NCBI RefSeq assembly: GCF_022760955.1
Contig: NZ_JAKTNU010000013.1
Coordinates: 1 to 64,000, forward strand
Length of the DNA: 64,000 nt
From: Thermus neutrinimicus
GTDB taxonomy: Bacteria > Deinococcota > Deinococci > Deinococcales > Thermaceae
Direction of reading: 5' to 3'
Shown here: positions 1-7,646 of the stretch, piece after piece
How the letters are laid out: every line of letters starts with the position of its first letter
How positions within the stretch are numbered: position 1 is the first letter of the stretch
Notes under the pieces: generated by a model
Seen by the model: only the letters and a program-made list of their open reading frames with translations
The model's database searches: none
What the model was told of the DNA's origin: nothing
Program-made: the position numbers and the translations under genes

Positions 1-32
1 AGGAAGGCGCGGAAGTCCCTTGGGGTTATGCC

Positions 33-248
33 CTATGGAGGTTTTGACGTGTACATAGGCATGTGGCTTACGGTGGGTGGAGGAAGACCCATGTGCCTCG
101 CGGCATCCGAGGGATGCGGGTTCGTATCCACCACCCGGAGCAACCAGGCCTCGAGGCCGGAAAGGCCCAGGGCCTCGAGGCCCTCCTCCATCTCCTCGCG
201 CAAAGCCCTCTGCAAACGCCAGATTCGGCCCATCACCTCCCATACCAT
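33..248 (-). pseudogene. Truncated MarR-family regulator
   Basis: The 71-residue frame reads as the first half of a MarR winged-helix regulator: an N-terminal helix rich in Arg/Glu, then the helix-turn-helix start SDAARHMGLPPPTVSHM. Homology breaks right after VSHM, near base 60, and the frame ends nine residues later. MarR proteins are normally about 140 residues, so the recognition helix end, the wing and the dimerisation helix are missing. The gene diverges from the acyl-CoA dehydrogenase at 343, and a palindromic operator candidate lies between them. The rest could lie outside the window after an insertion, or be lost. I cannot identify the sequence to the left of the break. The start may be base 248 or the next ATG at 243 region; no strong ribosome site decides it. 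Confidence 0.5.
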
Positions 249-271
249 AACGTCATACTATTTCACCACAA

Positions 272-284
272 ACAATTTGATTGT
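272..284. promoter_or_regulatory. Palindromic operator candidate for the MarR regulator
   Basis: The sequence ACAAT-TTG-ATTGT is a perfect inverted repeat with 5-bp arms and a 3-bp spacer. It is AT-rich in a very GC-rich genome and sits in the 94-bp gap between the divergent regulator and the acyl-CoA dehydrogenase. MarR operators are typically short palindromes of this kind. Binding by the neighbouring regulator is inference, and the regulator itself looks broken. Confidence 0.4.
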
Positions 285-342
285 AGATCACCTCACCTTG
301 ACGCGCCCCCCTCCCAGGGTTAGCCTGGGGCTGGAGGGGACC

Positions 343-1890
343 ATGAAGGCGCGCTTTTACAGCCAGGGCGAGGATCATTATCGGCTTGACCCGGACCTGA
401 AAGCGATATTGGACACTTTTGCCCCAGGCCTCCCCCAAGAGGAGCTCTCCGCCTTCGGGAGACTGGTGGGAGAGGAGGTTTTGGAGGTGGCCCACCACGT
501 GGACCAGGATGCCCCGCCCCGCCTGCAGATGCACGACCTGGATGGGAACCGCATCGACCAGGCCCTCCTCTCCCCTGCTCAAAGGGCCCTCCTGGAAAAG
601 CTCAGGCCCATGATCCGCCCCGCCTATGAGGGCAGAGGCTGGCCTCTCCACTACGCCTTCGGCTACCTTCTGGCGGACGGGGGGCTTTACTGCATCCTCA
701 CCATCACCCACCAGGTGGCCTACGCCCTCCACAAGTACGCCCCCGAGCACGAAGGGGTGAAGCGGGAACTCCTCCACGGGCCGGCCTTCGGCGCCACCTG
801 GATGACGGAGATCCAGGGAGGAAGCGACCTGGGGGCCAACCGCACCATGGCCCGGCGGGAAGGAAGCCTCTACCGCCTTTACCAAGGGGACAAGTACTTC
901 GCCTCGGGGGCGGGCCTAGCCGACTACGCCCTCGTCACCGCCAGGCCGGAGGGAGCCCCGGCTGGCCCCAAGGGCCTTGGCCTCTTTCTCCTGCCCCGGC
1001 AGGTGGAGGGGAGGCTGAACTTTACCGTGCGCCGCTTTAAGGAGAAACTGGCCACCCGGGCCGTGCCCTCAGGGGAGGTGGAGCTGGAGGGAAGCCTGGC
1101 CTACCCCATCGGCAGGTTGGAGGAAGGCATCTATTACACCCTGGAAAACCTCACGGTGAGCCGGCTGGCCAATGCGGCCGCCGCCATGGGCATCGCCAAG
1201 AAGGCCCACCTCGAGGCCCTCTTCCGGGTAAGGAGACGAAGGGCCTTCGGGAAGACCCTCCTCGAGCACCCTCTCGTTCAGCACGACCTCCTGGAGATGC
1301 GCCTAAGGCAGGTGGGAGGCACCGCCCTGGCCTTCTTGGCCGTTCAGGCCTTTGACCAAGCCTGGAAGGAGCGGCCCCCCTACAGCGAGGGCTACCACCT
1401 GGCCCGCCTCCTTTCCCACCTGGCCAAGGGCCGGACCGCCGAGCACGCGGGCGCCATAACCGCCCTCGCCATGGAGCTTTTTGGGGGCCTGGGCTTTCTG
1501 GAGGAATACGGGGTGGCCCGCTGGCACCGGGAAGCCCTCATCACCCCCATCTGGGAGGGCCCCGCCAACATCCAAGCCCTGGATATGCTGGAGGCCATCC
1601 TCAAGAAGGGTGCCCACGAGCTCCTTTTGGCCATGCTAGGGGAGAACCCCAAGGCCCAGGCCGAGGCGGACAGGATCCTCAAGCAACTGAAGGAGGAGGG
1701 GCCTTGGTACGCCAAGGAGGCCCTCAGGGCCTTGGCGGACGTGGTGGCGGTCTACGCCTTGGAGAAGGTGGCCGCCGAACCCTTCCCCCAGCTTGCAGGG
1801 CTCTACGCCCGCCGCTTCCTCAAAGGGGAAACCCTTCCCCCCTCCGCGCAAAGCCCCGAGCTTTACGACCCCTGGTCCAGCCTCTCGTAA
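343..1890 (+). CDS. AidB-like acyl-CoA dehydrogenase
   Basis: This 515-residue flavoenzyme belongs to the acyl-CoA dehydrogenase superfamily. The pattern resembles AidB: WMTEIQGGSDLGAN in the middle domain, then an arginine-rich RVRRRRAFGK segment and the C-terminal ITPIWEGPANIQALD motif, whose Glu aligns with the catalytic-base region. The upstream frame to base 28 is open but has no family homology, so I place the start at ATG 343, where the protein begins MKARFYSQG. A divergent MarR-type gene suggests substrate- or stress-responsive control. The 3' end overlaps the convergent AOR gene by 28 nt. The true acyl substrate cannot be read from sequence. AidB proteins are linked to alkylation stress, but that role is only a family association here. 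Confidence 0.85.
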   Translation: MKARFYSQGEDHYRLDPDLKAILDTFAPGLPQEELSAFGRLVGEEVLEVAHHVDQDAPPRLQMHDLDGNRIDQALLSPAQRALLEKLRPMIRPAYEGRGWPLHYAFGYLLADGGLYCILTITHQVAYALHKYAPEHEGVKRELLHGPAFGATWMTEIQGGSDLGANRTMARREGSLYRLYQGDKYFASGAGLADYALVTARPEGAPAGPKGLGLFLLPRQVEGRLNFTVRRFKEKLATRAVPSGEVELEGSLAYPIGRLEEGIYYTLENLTVSRLANAAAAMGIAKKAHLEALFRVRRRRAFGKTLLEHPLVQHDLLEMRLRQVGGTALAFLAVQAFDQAWKERPPYSEGYHLARLLSHLAKGRTAEHAGAITALAMELFGGLGFLEEYGVARWHREALITPIWEGPANIQALDMLEAILKKGAHELLLAMLGENPKAQAEADRILKQLKEEGPWYAKEALRALADVVAVYALEKVAAEPFPQLAGLYARRFLKGETLPPSAQSPELYDPWSSLS

Positions 1891-3578
1891 AGGGGCCCCA
1901 GGTCCTCGGGGCGGAAGCGGGCGGTGTAGCCCTTGGGCGGAAGGGGCTCCTCGTAGAAGAAGCCGGGGAGGCGGTCATCCTGGTGGGTAAAGCCCGCCAG
2001 ATGGTTAAAGCGGTGCTCCAGGCGCAAAACCCCTTCCCCAAGCTCACGCCACAAGGCAGGGGTCAGGTTCGTGCCCAAGGCGGCGTTGAGGCTTTCCACC
2101 ACGAACTCCACCTGCTTGTTGGTGACGCTCCCCCCGAAGACGCAAAGGCCCAGGGCGTCGTTGGCGGCGGCGTTCACCTGGGCCTGGTAGCTGGCCTCGA
2201 GGACCTCCTCCACGGGCATGGCCCGGGTCTCCAGGCGCGGGGCATTCCCCGCGGTGTGGTCTGCTCCCTGGGCGGTGACCATCATGGTGATGCCCGTGGC
2301 CTCCACCACCCTGGGGTCGTAAGCGCTGATGGCCTGGCGCTTGATAACGGGAACCCGCTTAAGCCCCAAGGCCTCCCCTACCCGGGCGGTGCCTTGGGCC
2401 AGGAAGCGGGCTGCCTCGCTCGGAGTATAGAGGGCCTTGAGCTTGGCCTCCATGAAGGTATAATCCCCCCAATCCGCTTCCCCCTTTTCCATGAGGAGGG
2501 CCAAGGTGGCCCCGGTCTCTATGGTGTCCACCCCCAGGTCGTTGGCCAGGCGGTTGAGGCGGGCAAGCTGGTCCGGGTCGGTGAGGCCGCAGTTGGTCCC
2601 CATTAGGCCGATGGTCTCGTACTCCAGAGGGGAAACCACCTCCTCCCCTTTCTCGTCCACGATGACGTTGGAGCACTGGATCACGCATCCGGGCATGCAG
2701 GCGTGGGTGTGCTTCCCACCCCGGGCCTTGTTGAGGGGGGCGATGTGCTGGCCTCCCATGCGGAACTCCTCCGGGGGGGCAAGCTGACCCTGGCGAAAGT
2801 TCCTCACGGGAAGCCCCCCAAAGGCGTTCTGGAAGTCCGCCATTCCCATGGTGCCGATGGCGTGGTAAAACTTCATCACCAAGGGGTCTTGGCGCAAAAG
2901 CTCCGCATAGCGGCGGATAGCCCCGCTAACCTTGGGCTTGTCCCAGACCTCCACCTTCCCCGGCACCTCCACCACGATGGCCTTGACCCGCTTGCTTCCC
3001 ATCACTGCCCCCACGCCACCCCGGGCGGCCAAGCGGGAGGGCCTACCGTCTATGTCGGAAAAGGCGATGCCGGAAAGAAGTCCCAGATACTCCCCCACCG
3101 GCCCCAAAAGGGCGAAGGCAATCCTCCTGCCATAGGCGGCAAAGAGCTTGGCCGCCGCCTGGAAATTCCCCAGGCCGAGGAGGTCCTCTGCCGGGTCAAA
3201 CAGGACCTGGCCCTCCCGGGTGATGCGGAGGACCACCCAGTTGGGGCTTGCCCCCTCGAGGACCAGGTGGGAAAGCCTCATCTGGCCCAGGGCGTAGCCA
3301 AAGGTGCCGCCCCCGTTGGCCTCCTTGATGCCCAGGGTCAGGGGGCTACGGGTGCCCACGCTGGTGCGGTTGGCGTTGGAAAACCCCGTTCCCGCCAGGG
3401 GGCCTATGGCGAAAATCAGGGGGTTCTCCAGGGAAAGGGGGTCCACGCGGTAGGCCTCCCGCTCCCAAAGAAGCCGGCCCGTACGGTACCGGCCGCCATA
3501 GGCCACCTCCTCGGGGGAGACTTGCCCCCAGTAGACCCGCTTGCCCGTAAGGTCAACCCTCAAAGACCGCCACACCAT
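1863..3578 (-). CDS. aor: Aldehyde:ferredoxin oxidoreductase (AOR family)
   Basis: The protein of about 571 residues matches the tungsto/molybdopterin AOR family, which oxidises aldehydes to acids and reduces ferredoxin. With ATG 3578 as residue 1, three iron-sulfur cysteines fall at C294, C298 and C302 (HACMPGCVIQC, a CX3CX3C spacing) and the fourth at C479 (DALGLCVFGG). The early motif LRVDLTGK is typical of AOR N termini. The frame is open further upstream, but homology begins here. GTG 3575 is an equally good start because GGAGG lies six bases ahead of it. The gene is last in a minus-strand operon after an aminotransferase and an ABC-class ATPase. The aminotransferase could supply an aldehyde substrate, which is inference. 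The choice of W or Mo cannot be seen. Confidence 0.88.
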   Translation of the reverse strand: MVWRSLRVDLTGKRVYWGQVSPEEVAYGGRYRTGRLLWEREAYRVDPLSLENPLIFAIGPLAGTGFSNANRTSVGTRSPLTLGIKEANGGGTFGYALGQMRLSHLVLEGASPNWVVLRITREGQVLFDPAEDLLGLGNFQAAAKLFAAYGRRIAFALLGPVGEYLGLLSGIAFSDIDGRPSRLAARGGVGAVMGSKRVKAIVVEVPGKVEVWDKPKVSGAIRRYAELLRQDPLVMKFYHAIGTMGMADFQNAFGGLPVRNFRQGQLAPPEEFRMGGQHIAPLNKARGGKHTHACMPGCVIQCSNVIVDEKGEEVVSPLEYETIGLMGTNCGLTDPDQLARLNRLANDLGVDTIETGATLALLMEKGEADWGDYTFMEAKLKALYTPSEAARFLAQGTARVGEALGLKRVPVIKRQAISAYDPRVVEATGITMMVTAQGADHTAGNAPRLETRAMPVEEVLEASYQAQVNAAANDALGLCVFGGSVTNKQVEFVVESLNAALGTNLTPALWRELGEGVLRLEHRFNHLAGFTHQDDRLPGFFYEEPLPPKGYTARFRPEDLGPLYERLDQGS

Positions 3579-3672
3579 CCACCTCCACCCGCACCACCCG
3601 GGCCTGCCCCAAAAGACCCTTCCCCTTGGGTAGCCGGTCCTCCGGGAAAACCACCACAGGACACGCATTCAC
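3553..3672 (-). CDS. Unrecognised 39-codon frame between ATPase and AOR
   Basis: A GTG codon directly follows the TGA stop of the ATPase gene and opens a 39-codon frame that ends inside the start region of AOR. The predicted peptide begins VNACPVVVFPEDRLPKGKG and ends VDGVAVFEG. The arrangement (stop-start contact upstream, overlap downstream) is what translational coupling would look like. I do not recognise a family. Some AOR genes have a small MoaD/ThiS-like partner, but this peptide is too short and lacks a terminal Gly-Gly. It may be a real small protein, a coupling leader or chance. Confidence 0.3.
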   Translation of the reverse strand: MNACPVVVFPEDRLPKGKGLLGQARVVRVEVDGVAVFEG

Positions 3673-5355
3673 TCATATGTCCAGCTTATCCTCCACCCGC
3701 CTCACCTCCAAGCCCCGAAGCCGGTTCACCGCCGCCCCCAGTTCCAAGGGGCGCACCTCCGCCACCTCCGGCGCCTCCCCCAGGGAGAAAAGGTCCTCCA
3801 CCCCCCTCAGCACCTCCCTTACCAGCTCCCCCAAGGGGGTCTTGCCGTCCGCCTGCTGCCAAAGCCGCTGGAACCATGCCCCCAAGGCCCGCACCTGGGC
3901 GTTCTCAAAAAGGTCCAGGGCGGATAGGTCCACCACCTCCTCCCCATAGACCAGCTCCCGGAGACCCCGACCCCTTACCCGGGCCTTCCTGCCCCGCCTG
4001 GGGTCAAAGCTTTCCGGCAAGGGAGCCCGGGAGGCCACGGCCAGGGGATACCGGGGTTCGCCAAAGGTGCGGCCCGTGGGATGGGCCTGGGCCACGGCCT
4101 TGGCCTCCAGGGTGGCTTCCCTGGGGCGGTACTCCTCCAGAAGGAGAACGGTATCCGCAAGGTCCAGGTAATCCCCCACCCCGCCCACCACCAGGACCAG
4201 GCTCACGCCCCTGGCCTTAACATCCCGCACCCGGTCCAGAAGGGGGGTGAGGGTTTCCCGCCGCACCAGGGCTTGCATGCGGGCATCCCGCACCAGGAGG
4301 TTGGTGGCGGAGGTGTCCTCGTCCAGGAGAAGCACCCGGGCGCCCAGCTCTAAGGCCTCGAGGATGGCGGCCGCCAAACTGGTGGAGCCCGAGGCATCCT
4401 CGGTGGAGAAGAAGGAAGTGTCCTGGCCCAGGGGCAGGTCGTGCACGAAGGGCCTTAGGTCCACCCCCTTCACGCTCCGGCCATCCTCGGACTGGACCCT
4501 CACGGCCAGGGGATGGCTCACCACCCACTCCCGCCCATCCCCAAGGATGTGGGGATGGACCCCGTGGACCAGGGCCTCGAGGAGGGTGGTCTTCCCGTGA
4601 AACCCGCCGCCGGTGATCAGGGTGAGGCCCTGGGGAAGACCCATACCCAAGACCTCCCCCCCATGGGGCACCCGGAAGGAGACCCGCAAGGAAGGGGGGC
4701 TTTGGAAGGGCACCGCACCCCTTAAGGGTTTCTGGCTCACCCCGCTTTCCCGGGGGAGGATGGCCCCATCCCCCACAAAGGCCACCAGGCCCCTTTGGGC
4801 AAGGTTTTCCTGGATGTGGGCGAAGTCCTCGGCCTGGTGGATGTGGGCAAGGAGCCCCCTCCCATCAAGCTCCCTCAGGAAGGCCGAAAGGTGGTCCGCC
4901 ATGGCCCGGAAAAGCCTCGCCGCCTCTTTGCCCAAAATCCTTCGGCCCGAGGCGGGAAGCCCCACCCGGAAGCGCAGGTAAAGGGCCTCCTGGCCGAGAT
5001 GGGCCCCACCCCGCCGCAACACCTTGGGGCTTTCCACCTCCACGAAGACCCTCCCCGAGTGCCCGCTTCCCCCCACAAAGGGCAGATGGCGAAACCGGGC
5101 CTTTAGGGCCCTCAGGAGGAAGTCCTCCACCGCCACCCGGCCCATGGGGTGGCGGTAAAGCCTCAGGTTCTCCACCGCCATGGCCGGGTAGCGCACCTCC
5201 AAAACGCTGGGGGAAGCGAAGGGATCCCCTTGCACGTGGACAAAGCGCAGGTCAAACCCCTCGCCCCTCCAGGTGCCCTTTAGGTCCTTGTAAAAGGGAT
5301 AAGGCCTCCCCTCGAGGGAGGCCAGGAAAGGGAAGAGATCCTCAAGCCGTCGCAC
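3673..5355 (-). CDS. ABC-class P-loop ATPase (COG3044/PF09818 type)
   Basis: This 560-residue soluble protein resembles the predicted ABC-class ATPases of COG3044, the group that includes trypanosome MRB1590. Residues 1-230 form the family-specific N-terminal region. A P-loop GGGFHGKTTLLEAL starts near 249, an ASGSTSLAAA signature-like segment near 321 and a Walker B VLLLDEDTSATN near 341. There are no membrane segments, so it is not a transporter. The start is GTG 5355 with a GGAGGG site just ahead. Nine bases separate it from the aminotransferase upstream, and its stop touches the next small frame. The cellular role is unknown; RNA or nucleic-acid binding is a family-level guess. Association with AOR could be functional or just shared transcription. 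Confidence 0.8.
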   Translation of the reverse strand: MRRLEDLFPFLASLEGRPYPFYKDLKGTWRGEGFDLRFVHVQGDPFASPSVLEVRYPAMAVENLRLYRHPMGRVAVEDFLLRALKARFRHLPFVGGSGHSGRVFVEVESPKVLRRGGAHLGQEALYLRFRVGLPASGRRILGKEAARLFRAMADHLSAFLRELDGRGLLAHIHQAEDFAHIQENLAQRGLVAFVGDGAILPRESGVSQKPLRGAVPFQSPPSLRVSFRVPHGGEVLGMGLPQGLTLITGGGFHGKTTLLEALVHGVHPHILGDGREWVVSHPLAVRVQSEDGRSVKGVDLRPFVHDLPLGQDTSFFSTEDASGSTSLAAAILEALELGARVLLLDEDTSATNLLVRDARMQALVRRETLTPLLDRVRDVKARGVSLVLVVGGVGDYLDLADTVLLLEEYRPREATLEAKAVAQAHPTGRTFGEPRYPLAVASRAPLPESFDPRRGRKARVRGRGLRELVYGEEVVDLSALDLFENAQVRALGAWFQRLWQQADGKTPLGELVREVLRGVEDLFSLGEAPEVAEVRPLELGAAVNRLRGLEVRRVEDKLDI

Positions 5356-5364
5356 CCCTCCAGG

Positions 5365-6690
5365 TTAGCCCAAAGCCTCCACCTCCACCTGCCTTAGGGC
5401 GCGGGAAAGGCGTTCCACCCCCTCCAAGAACTCCTCCTCCCCTATGGTCAGGGGCGGGGCCACGATGAGGATGTTGTGCTTGGCCAGCAGGTAAACCCCC
5501 TCCTGCCACAAGGCCTTTTGCAGGGATTGCATGGGGGGGCTAAAGGGAGCATGCCAAGGGGAAAGGGGTTCCTTGGTGCCCCGGTCCCGGACCAGCTCCA
5601 GGGCGTAAAAAGCCCCAAGCCCCCGGACGTCCCCCACCAGGGGATGCCGGTCCCTCAGGGCCCTCAGGCTCCCTTGGAAGAACCCCTCCATGGCCAACAC
5701 CCGCTGGAACACCCCCTCCTCCCGGTAGGCCTGGAGGGTGGCAAGCCCCGCCGCCACCGCCAAGGGATGGCCTGCGTAGGTGTGCCCCGTGGGCACGGGG
5801 TTTTCCTCAAAGTAGCGGGCCAGGGTCTCCCGCACCAGCACCCCCCCTAAGGGCACATAGGCGGAGGTCACCCCCTTGGCGAAGGTGATGAGGTCGGGCA
5901 CCACCCCAAACCGCTGGGCAGCAAAGGCCGCCCCCAGGCGCCCGAAGCCGGTCATCACCTCGTCAAAGACCAGAAGTATCCCATGCCGGTCGCAAAGGGC
6001 CCGCACCCCCTCCAGATACCCTTCCGGGTAGACGATGACGCCATTGGAACCCACCACCGGCTCCAGGAAGATGGCCGCCACCCGCTTGGGATCCTCATGG
6101 AGGAGGACCCTTTCCAGGTGCTCCAGGGCCCGGGCGGCCTCCTCCTTTGGGTCTTCCGTGTAAAAGGGGCTCCGGTAGGGATAAGGGGCGAAGAAATGGA
6201 CCACCCCCGGGGCGGTGCCCGGCTCGGAGGGCCAGCGGCGGTTCTCCCCGGTGAGGCTGGCGGAGGCATGGGTGGCCCCGTGGAAGGAGCGGTAGGCGGC
6301 AAGGACCTTGAAGCGGCCCGTGAGGTGGCGCACGAACTTCAAGGCGTCCTCGTTGGCCTCGGTGCCCGAGGGGGTGAAGAAGACCCTGGCCCCTTCGGGC
6401 CACGGGGAGAGGTCGGAGAGGAACTGGGCGAGAAGGGCCCGCTTATCGTGGAAAAGGCCGGGGGCGGCATAGGCCAAGGTGGCCGCCTGCTCGGCAATGG
6501 CCTGCACCAGCCTGGGGTGGCCATGGCCCAGGTTCAAGGCCACCAGGCCGCTGGAAAGGTCCAGGTAGCGCCGTCCCTCCTCGTCGTAAAGCCAGACGCC
6601 TTCGCCCCGCACCACCAAGGGAGGGTTGAGGGAAGCCTGGGCCACCCAGGGGGTAAGGACGTGCTTCTTGTGAAGGGCTTTTAGGCTCAT
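5365..6690 (-). CDS. Class III PLP-dependent aminotransferase
   Basis: The 441-residue sequence has class III (omega) aminotransferase features: DLSSGLVALNLGHGHP near the N terminus, FHGATHASASLTG, the Asp of LVFDEVMTGFGR and the PLP-lysine segment ITFAKGVTSAYVPLGG. Such enzymes transfer amino groups from omega-amino acids or amines to pyruvate or 2-oxoglutarate, giving aldehydes or semialdehydes. It heads the minus-strand operon that ends with aldehyde:ferredoxin oxidoreductase, so a transaminate-then-oxidise pathway is a reasonable inference. Exact substrate (beta-alanine, GABA, amines) is not readable. A TATACT hexamer lies nine bases ahead of the ATG. Confidence 0.85.
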   Translation of the reverse strand: MSLKALHKKHVLTPWVAQASLNPPLVVRGEGVWLYDEEGRRYLDLSSGLVALNLGHGHPRLVQAIAEQAATLAYAAPGLFHDKRALLAQFLSDLSPWPEGARVFFTPSGTEANEDALKFVRHLTGRFKVLAAYRSFHGATHASASLTGENRRWPSEPGTAPGVVHFFAPYPYRSPFYTEDPKEEAARALEHLERVLLHEDPKRVAAIFLEPVVGSNGVIVYPEGYLEGVRALCDRHGILLVFDEVMTGFGRLGAAFAAQRFGVVPDLITFAKGVTSAYVPLGGVLVRETLARYFEENPVPTGHTYAGHPLAVAAGLATLQAYREEGVFQRVLAMEGFFQGSLRALRDRHPLVGDVRGLGAFYALELVRDRGTKEPLSPWHAPFSPPMQSLQKALWQEGVYLLAKHNILIVAPPLTIGEEEFLEGVERLSRALRQVEVEALG

Positions 6691-6699
6691 TTCCCCCTG

Positions 6700-6705
6700 A
6701 GTATA
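6700..6705 (-). promoter_or_regulatory. -10 element for the aminotransferase-AOR operon
   Basis: On the minus strand TATACT (5 of 6 matches to TATAAT) lies nine bases upstream of the aminotransferase ATG. No convincing -35 hexamer is seen. The leader would be very short. Confidence 0.45.
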
Positions 6706-6756
6706 CCCTGCCCCCTCATAAGCCCGCGCGCGGCCACGAGGGCTTGCGGCTATACC

Positions 6757-6770
6757 GATAATGGTTTATC
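6757..6770. promoter_or_regulatory. Fur/Zur-type operator candidate
   Basis: GATAA-TGGT-TTATC is an inverted repeat resembling half of the Fur-family consensus TGATAATnATTATCA. It lies 8-22 bases upstream of the likely start of the zinc-binding transport protein and overlaps possible -10 hexamers (TATACC 6751, TATCAT 6767). A repressor bound here would block transcription when zinc is plentiful. No regulator gene is in the window, so which Fur paralogue binds is inference. Confidence 0.5.
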
Positions 6771-6778
6771 ATTACCTC

Positions 6779-7639
6779 ATGCCACGGCTAGTCCTGTTAC
6801 TCCTTCTCCTCTCCCCCGCCTGGGCCCAGGTGCAGGTGGCGGCCACCACCCCCATCCTGGCCGACCTGGTATCCCAGGTGGGGGGAAACCGGGTCAAGGT
6901 AGCCAGCGTGGTCCCCCCCGGGGCCGACCCCCACACCTTTGAACCCACCCCCAGCACCGCCAAAACCCTGGCCCAAAGCCGCCTGCTCTTCGCCAACGGC
7001 CTGGGCCTCGAGGCCTTCTTGCCCAAGCTGCAAAGCCTCCTCCCCCAAGGGGCCCGGGTGGTAAAGCTGGCGGAAGGGCAACCCGGCCTCATCTGCCAGG
7101 AGGAGGGGCAAGAGGAGGAGCATGGGGAAAAGGAGCACGGCCATGGCCCCTGCAACCCCCACCTGTGGCTGGACCCCACCTACGCCCTGCGCTATGGGGA
7201 GCGCATCGCCCAGGAGCTCTCCCGGCTGGACCCCCAAGGAAAGGCCCTCTACCAGGCCAACCTGAGGCGCTTTAAAGCCGAGGTGGAAAAGCGGGATAAA
7301 GCCTTCCAAGCCTGCAAGCTGAAGGGGCTCAAGGTGGTCACCCAGCACGATGCCTTCGCCTACTTCGCCCGCCGGTACGGCCTCCAGGTGGTGGGCAGCC
7401 TCACCGCCATGGGGGTGCAGGAAGCGGGAAGCCGCAGCTTCCTTACGCTCCTGGAGCGAGCGCGCCGGGAAGGGGTAAAGCTGGTCCTGGCCGAGCCCCA
7501 GTTCCAGGGAACCGCCCTGAAGGCCCTGGCGCAGGCGTTGGGAGCCCGCATCGCGGTCCTCTACACCGACACCTTGGACCGCAGGGTCTCTAGCTATCTG
7601 GACCTCCTAGACCATAACCTTAGGGCCCTATGCCCATAA
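6779..7639 (+). CDS. znuA: Zinc ABC transporter substrate-binding protein
   Basis: The 286-residue protein begins MPRLVLLLLLLSPAWAQ, a clear Sec signal peptide cut after Ala-Gln or Ala. The mature part has cluster A-I/ZnuA features: PHTFEPTPST, the charged histidine-rich loop around HGEKEHGHG, NPHLWLDP, TQHDAFAYFARRYG and a late YTDTLD acidic ligand region. It captures Zn(II) (or Mn) outside the cytoplasmic membrane for an ABC importer. I chose ATG 6779 over the in-frame ATG 6761 because the operator palindrome covers 6761 and the signal peptide starts at 6779. The permease and ATPase genes are not adjacent; galK follows 7 nt later. Confidence 0.88.
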   Translation: MPRLVLLLLLLSPAWAQVQVAATTPILADLVSQVGGNRVKVASVVPPGADPHTFEPTPSTAKTLAQSRLLFANGLGLEAFLPKLQSLLPQGARVVKLAEGQPGLICQEEGQEEEHGEKEHGHGPCNPHLWLDPTYALRYGERIAQELSRLDPQGKALYQANLRRFKAEVEKRDKAFQACKLKGLKVVTQHDAFAYFARRYGLQVVGSLTAMGVQEAGSRSFLTLLERARREGVKLVLAEPQFQGTALKALAQALGARIAVLYTDTLDRRVSSYLDLLDHNLRALCP

Positions 7640-7646
7640 TGGAGGC

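Noticed and set aside
32-59. CCTATG and CATAGG ends as insertion-sequence terminal repeats
   Set aside because: The arms are six bases only and no transposase or target duplication is visible.
28-342. The plus-strand frame open from base 28 ahead of the AidB-like gene
   Set aside because: It has no homology and crosses the regulator and its operator region; the family starts at ATG 343.
3553-3672. MoaD/ThiS-type sulfur carrier ahead of AOR
   Set aside because: The frame has 39 codons and lacks the terminal Gly-Gly; such carriers have about 65-80 residues.
2703-4220. A long plus-strand open frame rich in Pro, Gly and Ala
   Set aside because: It is antisense to AOR and the ATPase; high GC keeps such shadow frames open and the residue content is not protein-like.
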